NCBI GenBank assembly: GCA_024640085.1
Contig: JAHEFR010000025.1
Coordinates: forward strand, 1-36,967
Source: Gammaproteobacteria bacterium
Lineage (GTDB): Bacteria > Pseudomonadota > Gammaproteobacteria > Steroidobacterales > XN24
DNA length: 36,967 nucleotides
Direction of reading: 5' to 3'
This document shows, piece after piece, positions 1 to 9,414 of this stretch (its first letter is position 1; each line of letters opens with the position of its first letter). The notes under the pieces were generated by a model, which ran no database searches, was not told where the DNA came from, and worked only from the letters and a program-made list of their open reading frames with translations. The translations under genes were made by a program, and so were the position numbers.

Positions 1-60
1 CGGAAGCGGCTGGGGATGACGGAGCCGGATCCCGCCGAAGTGGTCATCGTCGAGCCATGA
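1..60 (+). CDS. ftsL: Cell division protein FtsL, C-terminal end only
   Basis: Partial gene entering from the left edge. The last 19 residues read RKRLGMTEPDPAEVVIVEP and end in TGA at 58-60. A lysine/arginine-rich stretch followed by leucine, methionine, proline and a hydrophobic 'VVIV' close is typical of the FtsL C-terminus, and the position directly before ftsI is the standard one. FtsL is a bitopic inner-membrane protein that forms a complex with FtsB and FtsQ and activates FtsWI. Its stop overlaps the ftsI start (ATGA), which implies translational coupling. Only a short piece is visible, so identity rests on position plus tail. Confidence 0.8.
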   Translation, partial: RKRLGMTEPDPAEVVIVEP

Positions 61-1790
61 GCCGCCCAGCCGTCAACAGGGATTTCGGTCGCCGTTTCAT
101 GAGGCGAATGGCAGCCATGGCCGTGTTGTTCGGGCTCTGCGGTGTGGCCATCCTCGCCCGCGCCGTACAGCTACAGTTGCTTGACCAGGAATTCCTCGCC
201 CGCGAGGGCGATGCCCGTCATCTGCGGGTGGCTAGCATCGCCGCTCACAGGGGCATGATCACCGATCGCCACGGTGAGCCCCTTGCCGTCAGCACACCGG
301 TGGACAGCCTGTGGGCGAACCCGGGCGAACTGGTCACTGCGACGGACCGACTGGGGGAACTGGCGGACGCCCTCGGCTGGGAGAGGGATCGCTTGCTCGA
401 ACTGGTAACCCGCAACTCGGGTCGCGAGTTCGTTTACCTGATTCGGCACATGCCGCCCCACCGGGCCTCCGAGGTGCTCGCACTGAATGTGCCGGGTGTC
501 TATTCACAGCGGGAATACCGTCGCTATTACCCCGCCGGAGAGGTCGCTGGCCACGTGGTCGGATTCACGGACGTGGACGACCAGGGACAGGAGGGTCTGG
601 AGCTGGCATACGACCCGTGGCTTGCGGGGATACCGGGCTCGAAACGGGTGCTCCGGGATCGCCTGGGCCGCACCATAGAAGATGTGGAGAGCATCCGCGC
701 GCCGGCCCCGGGGCGCGATCTGCGGACCAGCCTGGATCTGCGGCTGCAGTATCTGGCCTACCGGGCGCTGAAGCGGGCCGTCGGCCAGAACAACGCCAAA
801 GGTGGCGCCGTTGTCGTGCTGGACGTGGACACCGGGGAAGTGCTGGCGATGGCGAATCAGCCAGGATTCAATCCGAACGACCGCCGCCAGTACAAGGCCG
901 CCCGATTCCGGAACCAGGCGGCGACGGACATCTTCGAACCTGGCTCGAGCATCAAGCCATTCATCATCGCCGCGGCCCTGGAGAGCGGCCGGTACCGGCC
1001 GGACAGCATTCTTGACACGTCGCCAGGCTATATCGTCGTCGGCGCCAAGACCATCGAGGACGAGCACAACCTCGGCAGGATCCCCATCACTACCGTGCTG
1101 ACCAGGTCGAGCAATGTCGGTGCGTCCCGCATCGCGCTTTCACTGGAGCCTTCCCAGCTATGGTCTGTGCTGGACGCGTTCGGCATCGGTCATCTGACCA
1201 CGAGCGGATTCCCCGGAGAGTCCGCCGGCCTGCTGACCCATCACGAGCACTGGCGGGAGATCGGGCAGGCCACCCTGGCCTACGGTTACGGGCTGTCCGT
1301 GACGCCGCTACAGCTTGCGGAGGCTTTTGCGACACTAGGGGCGGGCGGCCTCGGCCGCCCCGTCAGTCTGGTCGCCGTGGACGGCGCGCCTCAGGAGCCG
1401 ACGCGGGCGATCTCCCGCACAACTGCCACGGCGGTGGTATCCATGATGGAGACCGTGGTGTCCCCGGAGGGCACGGCACGCAAGGCTGCCGTCCCCGGAT
1501 ACCGCATTGCCGGAAAGACGGGTACGGCCCGCAAGGCCGTCTCGGGAGGTTATTCCGACAAGCTCTATACGGCCGTGTTCGGTGGGATTGCACCGGCCTC
1601 CCGGCCGAAGCTGGCGGTGGTCGTCGTCATCCATGAACCCTCGGCCGGCGCCTATTATGCCGGCGACGTCGCCGCGCCGGCATTCGCCGAGATCGTTGGC
1701 GGTTCGCTGCGCATCCTCGGGATCCCGCCTGACCGGGTGCCGGCCTCCGCGAAGGAACCGCGGATCGTCCAGGCAATGAGAAAGCCATGA
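57..1790 (+). CDS. ftsI: Peptidoglycan D,D-transpeptidase FtsI (PBP3)
   Basis: Division-specific class B penicillin-binding protein of 577 residues, the usual length. It cross-links septal peptidoglycan in the periplasm, working with FtsW. A short cytoplasmic N-terminus with arginines is followed by one transmembrane helix (about residues 17-38), a PBP dimerisation/pedestal domain, and the transpeptidase domain. The three catalytic motifs are all present: SxxK as SSIK at 297-300 (nucleophile S297), SxN as SSN at 351-353, and KTG at 487-489. The ATG overlaps the ftsL stop by 4 bases, and its own TGA overlaps the murE ATG in the same way. Nothing is truncated or missing. Confidence 0.97.
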   Translation: MSRPAVNRDFGRRFMRRMAAMAVLFGLCGVAILARAVQLQLLDQEFLAREGDARHLRVASIAAHRGMITDRHGEPLAVSTPVDSLWANPGELVTATDRLGELADALGWERDRLLELVTRNSGREFVYLIRHMPPHRASEVLALNVPGVYSQREYRRYYPAGEVAGHVVGFTDVDDQGQEGLELAYDPWLAGIPGSKRVLRDRLGRTIEDVESIRAPAPGRDLRTSLDLRLQYLAYRALKRAVGQNNAKGGAVVVLDVDTGEVLAMANQPGFNPNDRRQYKAARFRNQAATDIFEPGSSIKPFIIAAALESGRYRPDSILDTSPGYIVVGAKTIEDEHNLGRIPITTVLTRSSNVGASRIALSLEPSQLWSVLDAFGIGHLTTSGFPGESAGLLTHHEHWREIGQATLAYGYGLSVTPLQLAEAFATLGAGGLGRPVSLVAVDGAPQEPTRAISRTTATAVVSMMETVVSPEGTARKAAVPGYRIAGKTGTARKAVSGGYSDKLYTAVFGGIAPASRPKLAVVVVIHEPSAGAYYAGDVAAPAFAEIVGGSLRILGIPPDRVPASAKEPRIVQAMRKP

Positions 1791-3292
1791 TGGCCGCGCC
1801 CTCCCGTGAGCCCGCCATGACCCTCGGCAAACTGTTCGGCGAGCAGGCTCCGTCCCGCCACGCCCAACTTCCTGTCAGGGATCTGGCCCTCGACAGCCGT
1901 CACGTCACCCCGGGAGCGGTCTTCATCGCAGTGCCCGGTGAGAACCGGCACGGGCTGGATTTCCTGCGTCAGGCGGTCGAGGCGGGTGCCACGGCGGTTG
2001 CCTGGGAGGCCCCGGAGGGGATATCGGCGCCGGTGATCGCTCCGCCGGCCGTGTGTTTTCCCGTGCCCGGATTGCGATCGCAGTTGGGCGATTTGGCGGA
2101 CCGGTTCTTCGTCGCGCCGTCGCAGCGCACCCGGGTAATGGGTTTCACCGGCACCAACGGCAAGACGACCTGTGCCCACCTCGTGGCTTCCGCTCTCGGG
2201 AACTCGGGCCGAAAGTCGGGCTACATGGGGACCATAGGCGTCGGGTTGCCAGGACGGCTGCAAAGCTCCGGCCTTACCACTGCCGACGTCGTCGAGACCC
2301 ACCGACGGCTGGCCGCCCTGGCCGATCTGGGGGCGACCGCAGTGGCGATGGAGGTCTCGTCCCATGCGCTCAGTCAGGGGCGTATCGCAGGCGTCCGGTT
2401 CGAGGTGGCGGTATTCACAAACCTGAGCCGGGATCATCTCGATTATCACGGCGACATGGATTCGTACAGCGCGGCGAAAAGTCGTTTGTTCTCGACGCCC
2501 GGGCTGAAGTGGGCGATCGCGAACACCGACGATCCGTCCGGTTCCCTGATGCTCGCGGCAGCGAGCGCCGGGGTGGGGACGGTGGCGGTGGGCTGCCAGG
2601 CTGATGCGTCGGCAGACCGGCGGCTTGCCGTGCGGCGGTGCCAGGCCACCGCCGAGGGCCTGGTTGTCAGCTTCGACGGAGACTGGGGCAGCCTGGACCT
2701 GGAGTCCCGGCTCATCGGCCGCTTCAATGCGGAGAATCTTGCCCTGTCCCTCGCGACCCTGCTGGTACTCGACGTCCCGGCTGCGGAGGCGCTGGATGCC
2801 TTGTCCCGGGCGGATGCACCGCCCGGCAGGATGGAGGTGTTCCGAGCCGGGGCGACTGGACCCTTGGTGGTAGTGGATTACGCCCACACTCCGGATGCGC
2901 TCGCCAAGGCGATCGAGGCGGTACGAGCCCACTGTCGCGGCCGGCTGTTCGCCGTGTTCGGCTGTGGCGGGGACAGGGACCGGGGCAAGCGCGGCGAGAT
3001 GGGTCGAATCGCAGAGACAGCTGCGGATGTGGTCATCCTCACCGACGACAACCCGCGTTCCGAGGACGGCGCGATCATCATCGACGACATCCTGGCCGGT
3101 ATGGAGACGAGGCCCGATGTCATACGCGATCGCCGTGAGGCGATTGCCACGGCCTTCCGTCGGGCCGGCGGCCCCGGCGACGTGCTGCTGGTGGCGGGCA
3201 AGGGGCATGAGGACTACCAGATCGTGGACGGCGAGCGGCGACACTTCAGCGACCGCGAAGAGGCCGGTCGTCTGACGGGGGGCGGCACGTGA
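1787..3292 (+). CDS. murE: UDP-MurNAc-tripeptide synthetase MurE (meso-diaminopimelate adding)
   Basis: Cytoplasmic ATP-dependent ligase of 501 residues that adds the third stem-peptide amino acid to UDP-MurNAc-L-Ala-D-Glu. The ATP-binding loop is GTNGKTT at about 122-128. The substrate-selecting motif is DNPR at 421-424, which in known MurE enzymes marks meso-diaminopimelate rather than lysine, as expected for a Gram-negative. The Mur ligase N-terminal, central and C-terminal domains are all covered. The start is ATG 1787, overlapping the ftsI stop. A second ATG follows immediately at 1790 and another at 1817 (MTLGKLF), closer to where many homologues begin. The TGA overlaps the GTG start of murF. 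Confidence 0.97.
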   Translation: MMAAPSREPAMTLGKLFGEQAPSRHAQLPVRDLALDSRHVTPGAVFIAVPGENRHGLDFLRQAVEAGATAVAWEAPEGISAPVIAPPAVCFPVPGLRSQLGDLADRFFVAPSQRTRVMGFTGTNGKTTCAHLVASALGNSGRKSGYMGTIGVGLPGRLQSSGLTTADVVETHRRLAALADLGATAVAMEVSSHALSQGRIAGVRFEVAVFTNLSRDHLDYHGDMDSYSAAKSRLFSTPGLKWAIANTDDPSGSLMLAAASAGVGTVAVGCQADASADRRLAVRRCQATAEGLVVSFDGDWGSLDLESRLIGRFNAENLALSLATLLVLDVPAAEALDALSRADAPPGRMEVFRAGATGPLVVVDYAHTPDALAKAIEAVRAHCRGRLFAVFGCGGDRDRGKRGEMGRIAETAADVVILTDDNPRSEDGAIIIDDILAGMETRPDVIRDRREAIATAFRRAGGPGDVLLVAGKGHEDYQIVDGERRHFSDREEAGRLTGGGT

Positions 3293-4671
3293 TCACGGGC
3301 ACCCTGGAACGAGCCGCCGCCGTGCTGCGCGGAGAGATGCTGGGCGAGGAGCGCTCGTTCATGGGCGTCAGCACCGATACGCGCATGCTGGAGGCCGGCC
3401 AGCTCTTCTTCGCGCTCGTCGGGCCCCGCTTCGACGGACATGATTTCCTCGCGGAAGCGGGAGACCGTGGCGCGGCCGGCGCCGTCGTATCCCACAAGGC
3501 GCCCTCCTTCATTCCCTGCGTGCGCGTCCCGGACACCCTCCGTGGCCTCGGCGAACTGGCGACGGACTGGCGGAGTGGTTTCGACCTGCCCGTCGTCGGC
3601 GTGACCGGGAGCGCCGGCAAGACCACGGTCAAGGAGATGGTTGCCGCCATCCTCGGCGAGGTCGGCCCGCTGTTGGTCACCAGGGGCAATCTCAACAACG
3701 AGATCGGCGTGCCACTGACCCTTTTCGGACTGGGCGATCGGCATCGCTTCGCCGTCGTCGAGATGGGGGCCAATCATGCCGGCGAGATTGCGCGTCTCGC
3801 CGCGATGGCCCGACCGAACATCGGTATCGTCACGCTGGCAGGAGCGGCCCATCTGGAGGGCTTCGGGAGCGTCGAGGGCGTCGCCCGGGCGAAGGGGGAG
3901 CTGTTCTCCGCCCTGCCCGAGGACGGCGTCGCCATCATCAATTCCGACGATTGCTATGCATCCCTGTGGCGGAAGATGGCGGACCCAAGGCGCGTGCTCG
4001 CTTTCGGTCTGGGTCCCGGCGCCGATTTCCACGCCAGGGATATCCGGATGCAGGTTGCTGACCGCGCCTGTGTGGAGTTCCGCCTGGTCAGCCCCGCCGG
4101 CGATATCGCCGTCTCCCTGCCCCTGGCGGGCCGTCACAACGTGATCAACGCGCTGGCGGCGGCGGCGGCGGCCAGCGCTGCCGGCGCGAACCTGGAGCAG
4201 ATCCGGTCGGGTCTTTCCAGAACCCCCGGCGTCAAGGGCAGGATGCAGTTGGCCGACGGCCCGGGTGGCTGCCGGATCATCGACGACACCTATAACGCCA
4301 ACCCGGGTTCGGTCCGGGCCGCCCTCGATTTCCTGATGGACATGGAGGGGCGGGCGTGGGCGGTACTCGGTGACATGGGGGAGCTCGGCCCCCAGGCGGA
4401 GCGGCTGCATGCGGATATCGGTAACTACGCTCGCTCCATCGGCGTGGAGCGGCTGTTCACGCTGGGGCCGCTGAGCCGGGAAACCGCGGCGAGCTTTGGT
4501 GCAGGCGCCAGATCTTTCGCCGACATAGACAGCCTGATCCGGGTCCTGCAGCCCGGACTCCACGGCGAAGTCAACATATTGGTCAAGGGGTCCCGCTCCA
4601 TGGGGATGGAGCGGATTCTGGCAGCGCTTGCAGACGACGCGTCCGACCGGGCGGCGGAAGGAGCCCGCTAG
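3289..4671 (+). CDS. murF: UDP-MurNAc-tripeptide--D-alanyl-D-alanine ligase MurF
   Basis: Cytoplasmic Mur ligase of 460 residues that adds the D-Ala-D-Ala dipeptide (made by Ddl, encoded further down the cluster) to finish the UDP-MurNAc-pentapeptide. The ATP loop GSAGKTT lies at about 107-113. The central part carries the NNEIGVP segment and the 'DTYNANPGS' stretch characteristic of MurF. The start is GTG 3289 in a GTGA overlap with the murE stop, so translation is probably coupled. The gene ends in TAG three bases before mraY. Confidence 0.97.
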   Translation: MITGTLERAAAVLRGEMLGEERSFMGVSTDTRMLEAGQLFFALVGPRFDGHDFLAEAGDRGAAGAVVSHKAPSFIPCVRVPDTLRGLGELATDWRSGFDLPVVGVTGSAGKTTVKEMVAAILGEVGPLLVTRGNLNNEIGVPLTLFGLGDRHRFAVVEMGANHAGEIARLAAMARPNIGIVTLAGAAHLEGFGSVEGVARAKGELFSALPEDGVAIINSDDCYASLWRKMADPRRVLAFGLGPGADFHARDIRMQVADRACVEFRLVSPAGDIAVSLPLAGRHNVINALAAAAAASAAGANLEQIRSGLSRTPGVKGRMQLADGPGGCRIIDDTYNANPGSVRAALDFLMDMEGRAWAVLGDMGELGPQAERLHADIGNYARSIGVERLFTLGPLSRETAASFGAGARSFADIDSLIRVLQPGLHGEVNILVKGSRSMGMERILAALADDASDRAAEGAR

Positions 4672-4674
4672 ATC

Positions 4675-5760
4675 ATGCTGCTGTACGTCACGGAATTCCT
4701 GACGCGCTTCGAATCCGGCTTCAACGTCTTCGGATACCTGACCATGCGTGCCATTCTGGGCGCGCTGACCGCTCTGCTGATCTCCCTCCTCGTGGGTCCG
4801 TGGATGATCCGGCGTCTCAGCTTCCACCAGATCGGGCAGACCGTTCGGGATTACGGGCCGGAGAGTCATCTGCCCAAGGCCGGGACTCCCACGATGGGCG
4901 GTGCCCTGATCCTCGTGGCCATCGTGATCAGCACCCTGTTATGGGCAGATCCCTCGAGCCGGTTCGTCTGGATCGTGGTCCTGGTGACCCTCGCCTTCGG
5001 CACCATCGGGTTCGTGGACGATTACAGGAAGCTGGTCCTGCGGGACAGCCGGGGACTCGCCGCCCGCTGGAAGTACACCTGGCAGTCCGTTGCCGGGCTC
5101 GTTACTGCCGTCGTCCTGTACACCGGCGCCGGCGACTCCGCGGTCGAGACGTCCCTGCTGGTGCCCTTTTTCAAGGACGTTGTGATCCCTCTCGGCGCTT
5201 TCTATGTCGTGCTGACGTATTTCGTCATCGTCGGGTCAAGCAATGCCGTCAACCTGACCGACGGCCTGGACGGCCTTGCGATCATGCCGACGGTGCTGAT
5301 CGGCGGTGCGCTCGGCATTTTCGCTTACGCCACCGGCAACGTGAAATTCGCGGATTACCTGGGCATCCCCTACATCGCCGGTACGGGAGAGATTCTCGTG
5401 TTCTGCGCCGCGATGGTGGGAGCGGGGCTCGGCTTCCTGTGGTTCAACACCTATCCCGCGCAGGTCTTCATGGGAGACGTGGGCGCTCTGGCGCTGGGGG
5501 CCGCCCTGGGGACCGTCGCGGTCATCGTCCGCCAGGAGATCGTGTTCTTCATGATGGCCGGGGTCTTCGTAGTCGAGACCGTCTCGGTGATCCTTCAGGT
5601 GGCGTCCTTCCGTCTGACCGGCAGGCGCATATTCCGCATGGCTCCGCTCCACCACCATTTCGAACTCAAGGGGTGGGCCGAGCCCAAGGTGATAGTCCGC
5701 TTCTGGATCATCACAGTGATCCTCGTCCTGTTCGGTCTGGCGACCCTGAAGATCCGATGA
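4675..5760 (+). CDS. mraY: Phospho-MurNAc-pentapeptide transferase MraY
   Basis: Polytopic inner-membrane enzyme (361 residues, about ten hydrophobic helices) that joins phospho-MurNAc-pentapeptide to undecaprenyl phosphate, giving lipid I. Key residues are visible: the acidic pair D115-D116 in FVDDYRK, the conserved D268 in [11 protein letters not shown], and the histidine cluster H326-H328 in APLHHHFE. The length and numbering closely match the E. coli enzyme. The start ATG 4675 lies just after a good AAGGAG Shine-Dalgarno within the murF tail. The TGA overlaps the murD ATG. Confidence 0.97.
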   Translation: MLLYVTEFLTRFESGFNVFGYLTMRAILGALTALLISLLVGPWMIRRLSFHQIGQTVRDYGPESHLPKAGTPTMGGALILVAIVISTLLWADPSSRFVWIVVLVTLAFGTIGFVDDYRKLVLRDSRGLAARWKYTWQSVAGLVTAVVLYTGAGDSAVETSLLVPFFKDVVIPLGAFYVVLTYFVIVGSSNAVNLTDGLDGLAIMPTVLIGGALGIFAYATGNVKFADYLGIPYIAGTGEILVFCAAMVGAGLGFLWFNTYPAQVFMGDVGALALGAALGTVAVIVRQEIVFFMMAGVFVVETVSVILQVASFRLTGRRIFRMAPLHHHFELKGWAEPKVIVRFWIITVILVLFGLATLKIR

Positions 5761-7145
5761 TGGTGCACAGGATGACAACCGGATCGGGACATCAGGGCGG
5801 GGGCGTGGCCGACGCCGCCACGGCCCAGTGTGCCGTCGTCCTTGGACTCGGCGTCACAGGCCTGTCCTGTGCCCGCTATCTGACCGGTCTGGGTCGGCGG
5901 GTGCTGGTGGCCGACAGTCGTGAGAATCCCCCGGGGATTGAGGGTCTGAGGCTGGAGGCGCCGGAAGCGGATCTCGTCGTCGGTAGTCTGGATCTGGATC
6001 TGCCCGAGGACGCCGATCAGTTGATCGTGTCACCAGGGCTGCCCCTGGACCTTCCGGTGGTCCGGGAGGCCCGCCGCCGAGGCCTGGAAGTGGTCGGTGA
6101 CGTCGAGCTTTTCGCGAGGGTCGCCGCTCACCCGCTGGCGGCCATCACCGGATCCAACGGGAAGAGCACCGTCACCACCATGGTGGCGGCAGTAGCAGCC
6201 CGGGCCGGGCGTCACATGCCCGCCGGCGGCAATCTCGGCACGCCTGCCCTGGCCCTGCTCGACATGCCGGCCGAGGCCTACCTGCTGGAACTCTCGAGTT
6301 TCCAGCTGGAACTCACGGAGTCCCTGCGACCGAAGGTCGCCGCGGTACTCAACATGTCGGTGGATCACATCGATCGTCACGGCAGCCTGGAGGCCTATTC
6401 CGCCGCCAAGGCCCGGATCCTCAACAATGCCGCCTGCGCGGTGCTCAATCGGCACGACCCGATCGTCATGGGCATGGCGTCCGGGACGGCGAGGGTTGTC
6501 ACCTTTGGTGGCGATGCGCCGCCGGGCGAAGGCGACTACGGCGTACGGGAGTCCGCCGGCCGGAGGTGGCTGGCCCGTGGTCACGATCTGCTGATGCCCG
6601 TGGACGAGATCGGAGTCCCGGGCGCGCACAATGTCCTGAACGCGCTGGCAGCCATCGCCATCGGCGAGGAGATGGGCCTGACCGGCGAACCCGCCCTGAC
6701 GGCGCTCAGGGCCTATCGGGGCCTGCCCCACCGGACGCAATTGATCGCAGATGTCGGCGGGGTCCGGTGGATCGATGATTCGAAAGCCACCAACGTGGGT
6801 GCGGCCATCGCCGCGATCGGTGGCATGGATGCGCCGGTCGTGCTCATCGCCGGAGGCGAGGGCAAGGGCGCTGACTTCGGGCCTCTGGCCGGGGTCGTGG
6901 AGCACCGGGCGAAAGCCGTCGTGCTACTGGGCCGGGATGCTTCCCTGTTGTCCCGGGCCATCGGCGACGCGGCGCCGTGGGAAATCGTAACGTCCATGGA
7001 GGCGGCGGTGGCTGCCGCCCGGAAGATCGCCCAGCCCGGAGACGTGGTCCTGCTATCGCCGGCCTGTGCCAGCTTTGACATGTTCGCCAACTACGCCGCC
7101 CGCGGAGAAGCATTCCGGCGAGCGGTGCTGGGTGATCGGCCGTGA
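5757..7145 (+). CDS. murD: UDP-MurNAc-L-alanine--D-glutamate ligase MurD
   Basis: Cytoplasmic Mur ligase of 462 residues that adds D-glutamate to UDP-MurNAc-L-Ala. The N-terminal Rossmann part begins at [16 protein letters not shown], and the ATP loop GSNGKST is at about 132-138. The open frame extends far upstream into mraY, but the gene should begin at ATG 5757, which overlaps the mraY stop as ATGA. Further ATGs at 5760 and 5772 are possible. Even with these, this protein has about 20 residues before the Rossmann fold. It ends in a GTGA overlap with ftsW. Confidence 0.96.
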   Translation: MMVHRMTTGSGHQGGGVADAATAQCAVVLGLGVTGLSCARYLTGLGRRVLVADSRENPPGIEGLRLEAPEADLVVGSLDLDLPEDADQLIVSPGLPLDLPVVREARRRGLEVVGDVELFARVAAHPLAAITGSNGKSTVTTMVAAVAARAGRHMPAGGNLGTPALALLDMPAEAYLLELSSFQLELTESLRPKVAAVLNMSVDHIDRHGSLEAYSAAKARILNNAACAVLNRHDPIVMGMASGTARVVTFGGDAPPGEGDYGVRESAGRRWLARGHDLLMPVDEIGVPGAHNVLNALAAIAIGEEMGLTGEPALTALRAYRGLPHRTQLIADVGGVRWIDDSKATNVGAAIAAIGGMDAPVVLIAGGEGKGADFGPLAGVVEHRAKAVVLLGRDASLLSRAIGDAAPWEIVTSMEAAVAAARKIAQPGDVVLLSPACASFDMFANYAARGEAFRRAVLGDRP

Positions 7146-8323
7146 GCGCCGGACGTACGTCGCGGCTTGTGCCGGCGGTACCGGTCAAGGAGATGGACAG
7201 GCTGCTGATGGTGGTCGTGGCGGTGCTGCTGTCCCTGGGATTGGTGATGGTCCTGTCGGCTTCTATCACAGCCGCCGACCGGGACATCGGTGAGCCTTTC
7301 TACTACCTGTTCCGGCAGACCGCTTACCTGGGGCTGGGATTGGCGGCGGGCGTCGCGTGCCTCCGGGTCCCCATGCAGTTCTGGGAGCGGTCCAGCCTGA
7401 TACTTCTGATCATCGCCTTCCTGCTTCTGGTCGCCGTGCTTATCCCCGGCGTGGGCCGGGAGGTCAACGGGAGCACCCGCTGGCTGCCCATGGGGCCGGT
7501 CAATCTGCAGGTGTCGGAGCCCGCCCGTTTGCTGATACTGATGTTCGTTGCCGCCTACGTGGCGCGCCGCTCCGACGAACTCGCAACGACGGCAGCCGGC
7601 TTCTTCAAGCCGATGGGGGTGGTAGTTGCCGCCTGCGTGCTGCTGCTCCTGGAGCCCGACTTCGGGGCCGCCACCGTCCTCCTCGCCACCGCGATGGCGG
7701 TGCTGTTCGCCGGGGGGGTGCGCATCCGGTATTTCCTGATGCTGCTGATCCCGGCCGCCGTGTGCCTGGCGGGTCTGGTGCTGATGTCCCCCTACCGGCT
7801 GAGGCGGCTGACGGCCTTCCTAGACCCCTGGGCGGATCCCTACGATTCGGGGTTCCAGCTGACCCAGTCCCTGATCGCCATCGGCAGGGGAGAGATCGCC
7901 GGTGTCGGGCTCGGCGGAAGCGTGCAGAAGCTCTTCTATCTACCGGAGGCCCACACGGATTTCGTCTTCGCCGTGTTTGCAGAGGAGTTCGGTCTTGTCG
8001 GCGTGGTCGGGTTGATAGCCCTGTATGGCGTCCTCGTCTGGCGCGTACTGGCTGTGTCGTCGCGCTGCGCAAAGGCCGGTTCCCTGTTCTCCGCCTGCCT
8101 GATCTTTGGCCTGGGGGCATGGCTCGGCGCGCAGGCGATGGTCAATATCGGCGTCAACATGGGGCTGCTCCCCACCAAGGGCCTCACCCTCCCACTGATG
8201 AGCTTCGGCGGCAGTTCCCTGATCGTCTGCTGCGTGGCGATGGGGATCATCCTCCGGGCGGATCTGGAGAGCCGTCGTATCGCCAACCGGCCCAAGCCCC
8301 GGGCGCGGAGATTCCGCCAATGA
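7142..8323 (+). CDS. ftsW: Septal peptidoglycan glycosyltransferase FtsW (SEDS family)
   Basis: Integral membrane SEDS protein of 393 residues with about ten hydrophobic helices. It polymerises lipid II at the septum as the partner of FtsI. The catalytic aspartate conserved in SEDS proteins is D273 in the PEAHTDFVF segment, next to the family hallmark [27 protein letters not shown] region. The start is GTG 7142, overlapping the murD stop. The stop overlaps the murG ATG at 8320. A basic C-terminal tail (about 375-393) lies in the cytoplasm. Confidence 0.96.
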   Translation: [393 protein letters not shown]

Positions 8324-9414
8324 GCGGCAGACCCGTGTTGGTGATGGCTGGCGGAACCGGCGGCCACGTGTTCCCGGGCCTGGCGGTCGCTACGGCCCTG
8401 GCCAGGTCCGGCGTACCGGTGGCCTGGCTCGGAACGCGGCGGGGCCTGGAAGCCAGGGTCGTCCCCGAGGCCGGCATCCCCATCAGCTTCGTTTCCGTCG
8501 GCGGTCTCAGGGGCAAGGGCTGGGGGACGCGCCTGCTGGGCCCGATCCGGATCGCCTGGGCGCTGGTGCAATCCCTGGGCATCATGCTGAGACTCCGGCC
8601 CCGGACTGTCGTGGGCCTGGGCGGTTTCGTCACCGGACCGGCCGGGGTAGCGGCCTGGCTGACGCGACGCCGCCTCGTCATCCACGAGCAGAATGCGGTA
8701 GCCGGATTGACCAACCGGCTTCTCTCGCGGATCGCAGCCCGGGTGCTTGAGGCGTTCCCCGACAGCTTCCCCACGGACGTGGAGGCAGAAACCGTGGGAA
8801 ATCCGGTGCGCCCGGAGATCGCCGCGATCGAATCGCCCGATCAACGCCTTGCCGGCCGGCACGGCCGGCCGAGGTTGCTGGTCTTCGGGGGCAGCCAGGG
8901 CGCGATGCGCCTGAACCAGATCCTGCCTTCGGCTATCGCCCTGTTGCCACCCCAACTGCGCCCCGAGATCCTCCACCAGACCGGCGAGCGAACCCTGGAG
9001 ATGGCGCGCGACGCCTACCGGGCTGCGGGTGTGGACGCGGAGGTCAGAACGTTCATAGACGACATGGCAGCGGCCTACGCCTGGGCCGACCTGGCGGTGT
9101 GCCGGGCAGGCGCGTTGACCGTCACGGAACTCGCGGCGGCCGGGCTCGGATCGATCCTCATCCCGTTTCCGTCCGCCGTGGACGATCACCAGACCCGCAA
9201 CGCGGGCTACCTCGTGCGGCTCGGCGCCGCCAGATTGATCCCGGAGGAAGCCCTGACCCCGGAGATGCTCGCCGGTACCCTCCAGCCGATTCTCGCGGAT
9301 GCCGCGCTACGCTGCCATATGGGGGCGGCGGCCCGCAGGGCGGCCCGTCCGGACGCTCTGGAACGGATCGTCACGATCTGCCTCGACGAAGGGGGGGGAG
9401 GCGACCATGACTGA
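8320..9414 (+). CDS. murG: UDP-GlcNAc--undecaprenyl-pyrophosphoryl-MurNAc-pentapeptide GlcNAc transferase MurG
   Basis: GT-B fold glycosyltransferase of 364 residues at the inner face of the membrane. It converts lipid I to lipid II. The N-terminal glycine-rich loop [10 protein letters not shown] starts at residue 11. The HEQN motif lies at 122-125, followed by AGLTNR; GNPVR and GGSQGA form the UDP-GlcNAc-binding side. The open frame continues far upstream across ftsW, but ATG 8320 overlaps the ftsW stop and gives the standard N-terminus. The end overlaps murC by 8 bases. Confidence 0.97.

Noticed and set aside
1655-3244. 529-residue minus-strand frame over murE
   Set aside because: Shadow frame created by codon bias; murE on the plus strand is complete with all motifs.
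4800-5756. Upstream in-frame extension of murD through mraY
   Set aside because: Same reason: out-of-frame reading of mraY. The ATGA overlap at 5757 is the natural start.
7357-8319. Upstream in-frame extension of murG through ftsW
   Set aside because: The open frame exists, but the encoded sequence is arginine/glycine-rich shadow text. MurG starts normally at 8320 with GGTGGH close to the N-terminus.
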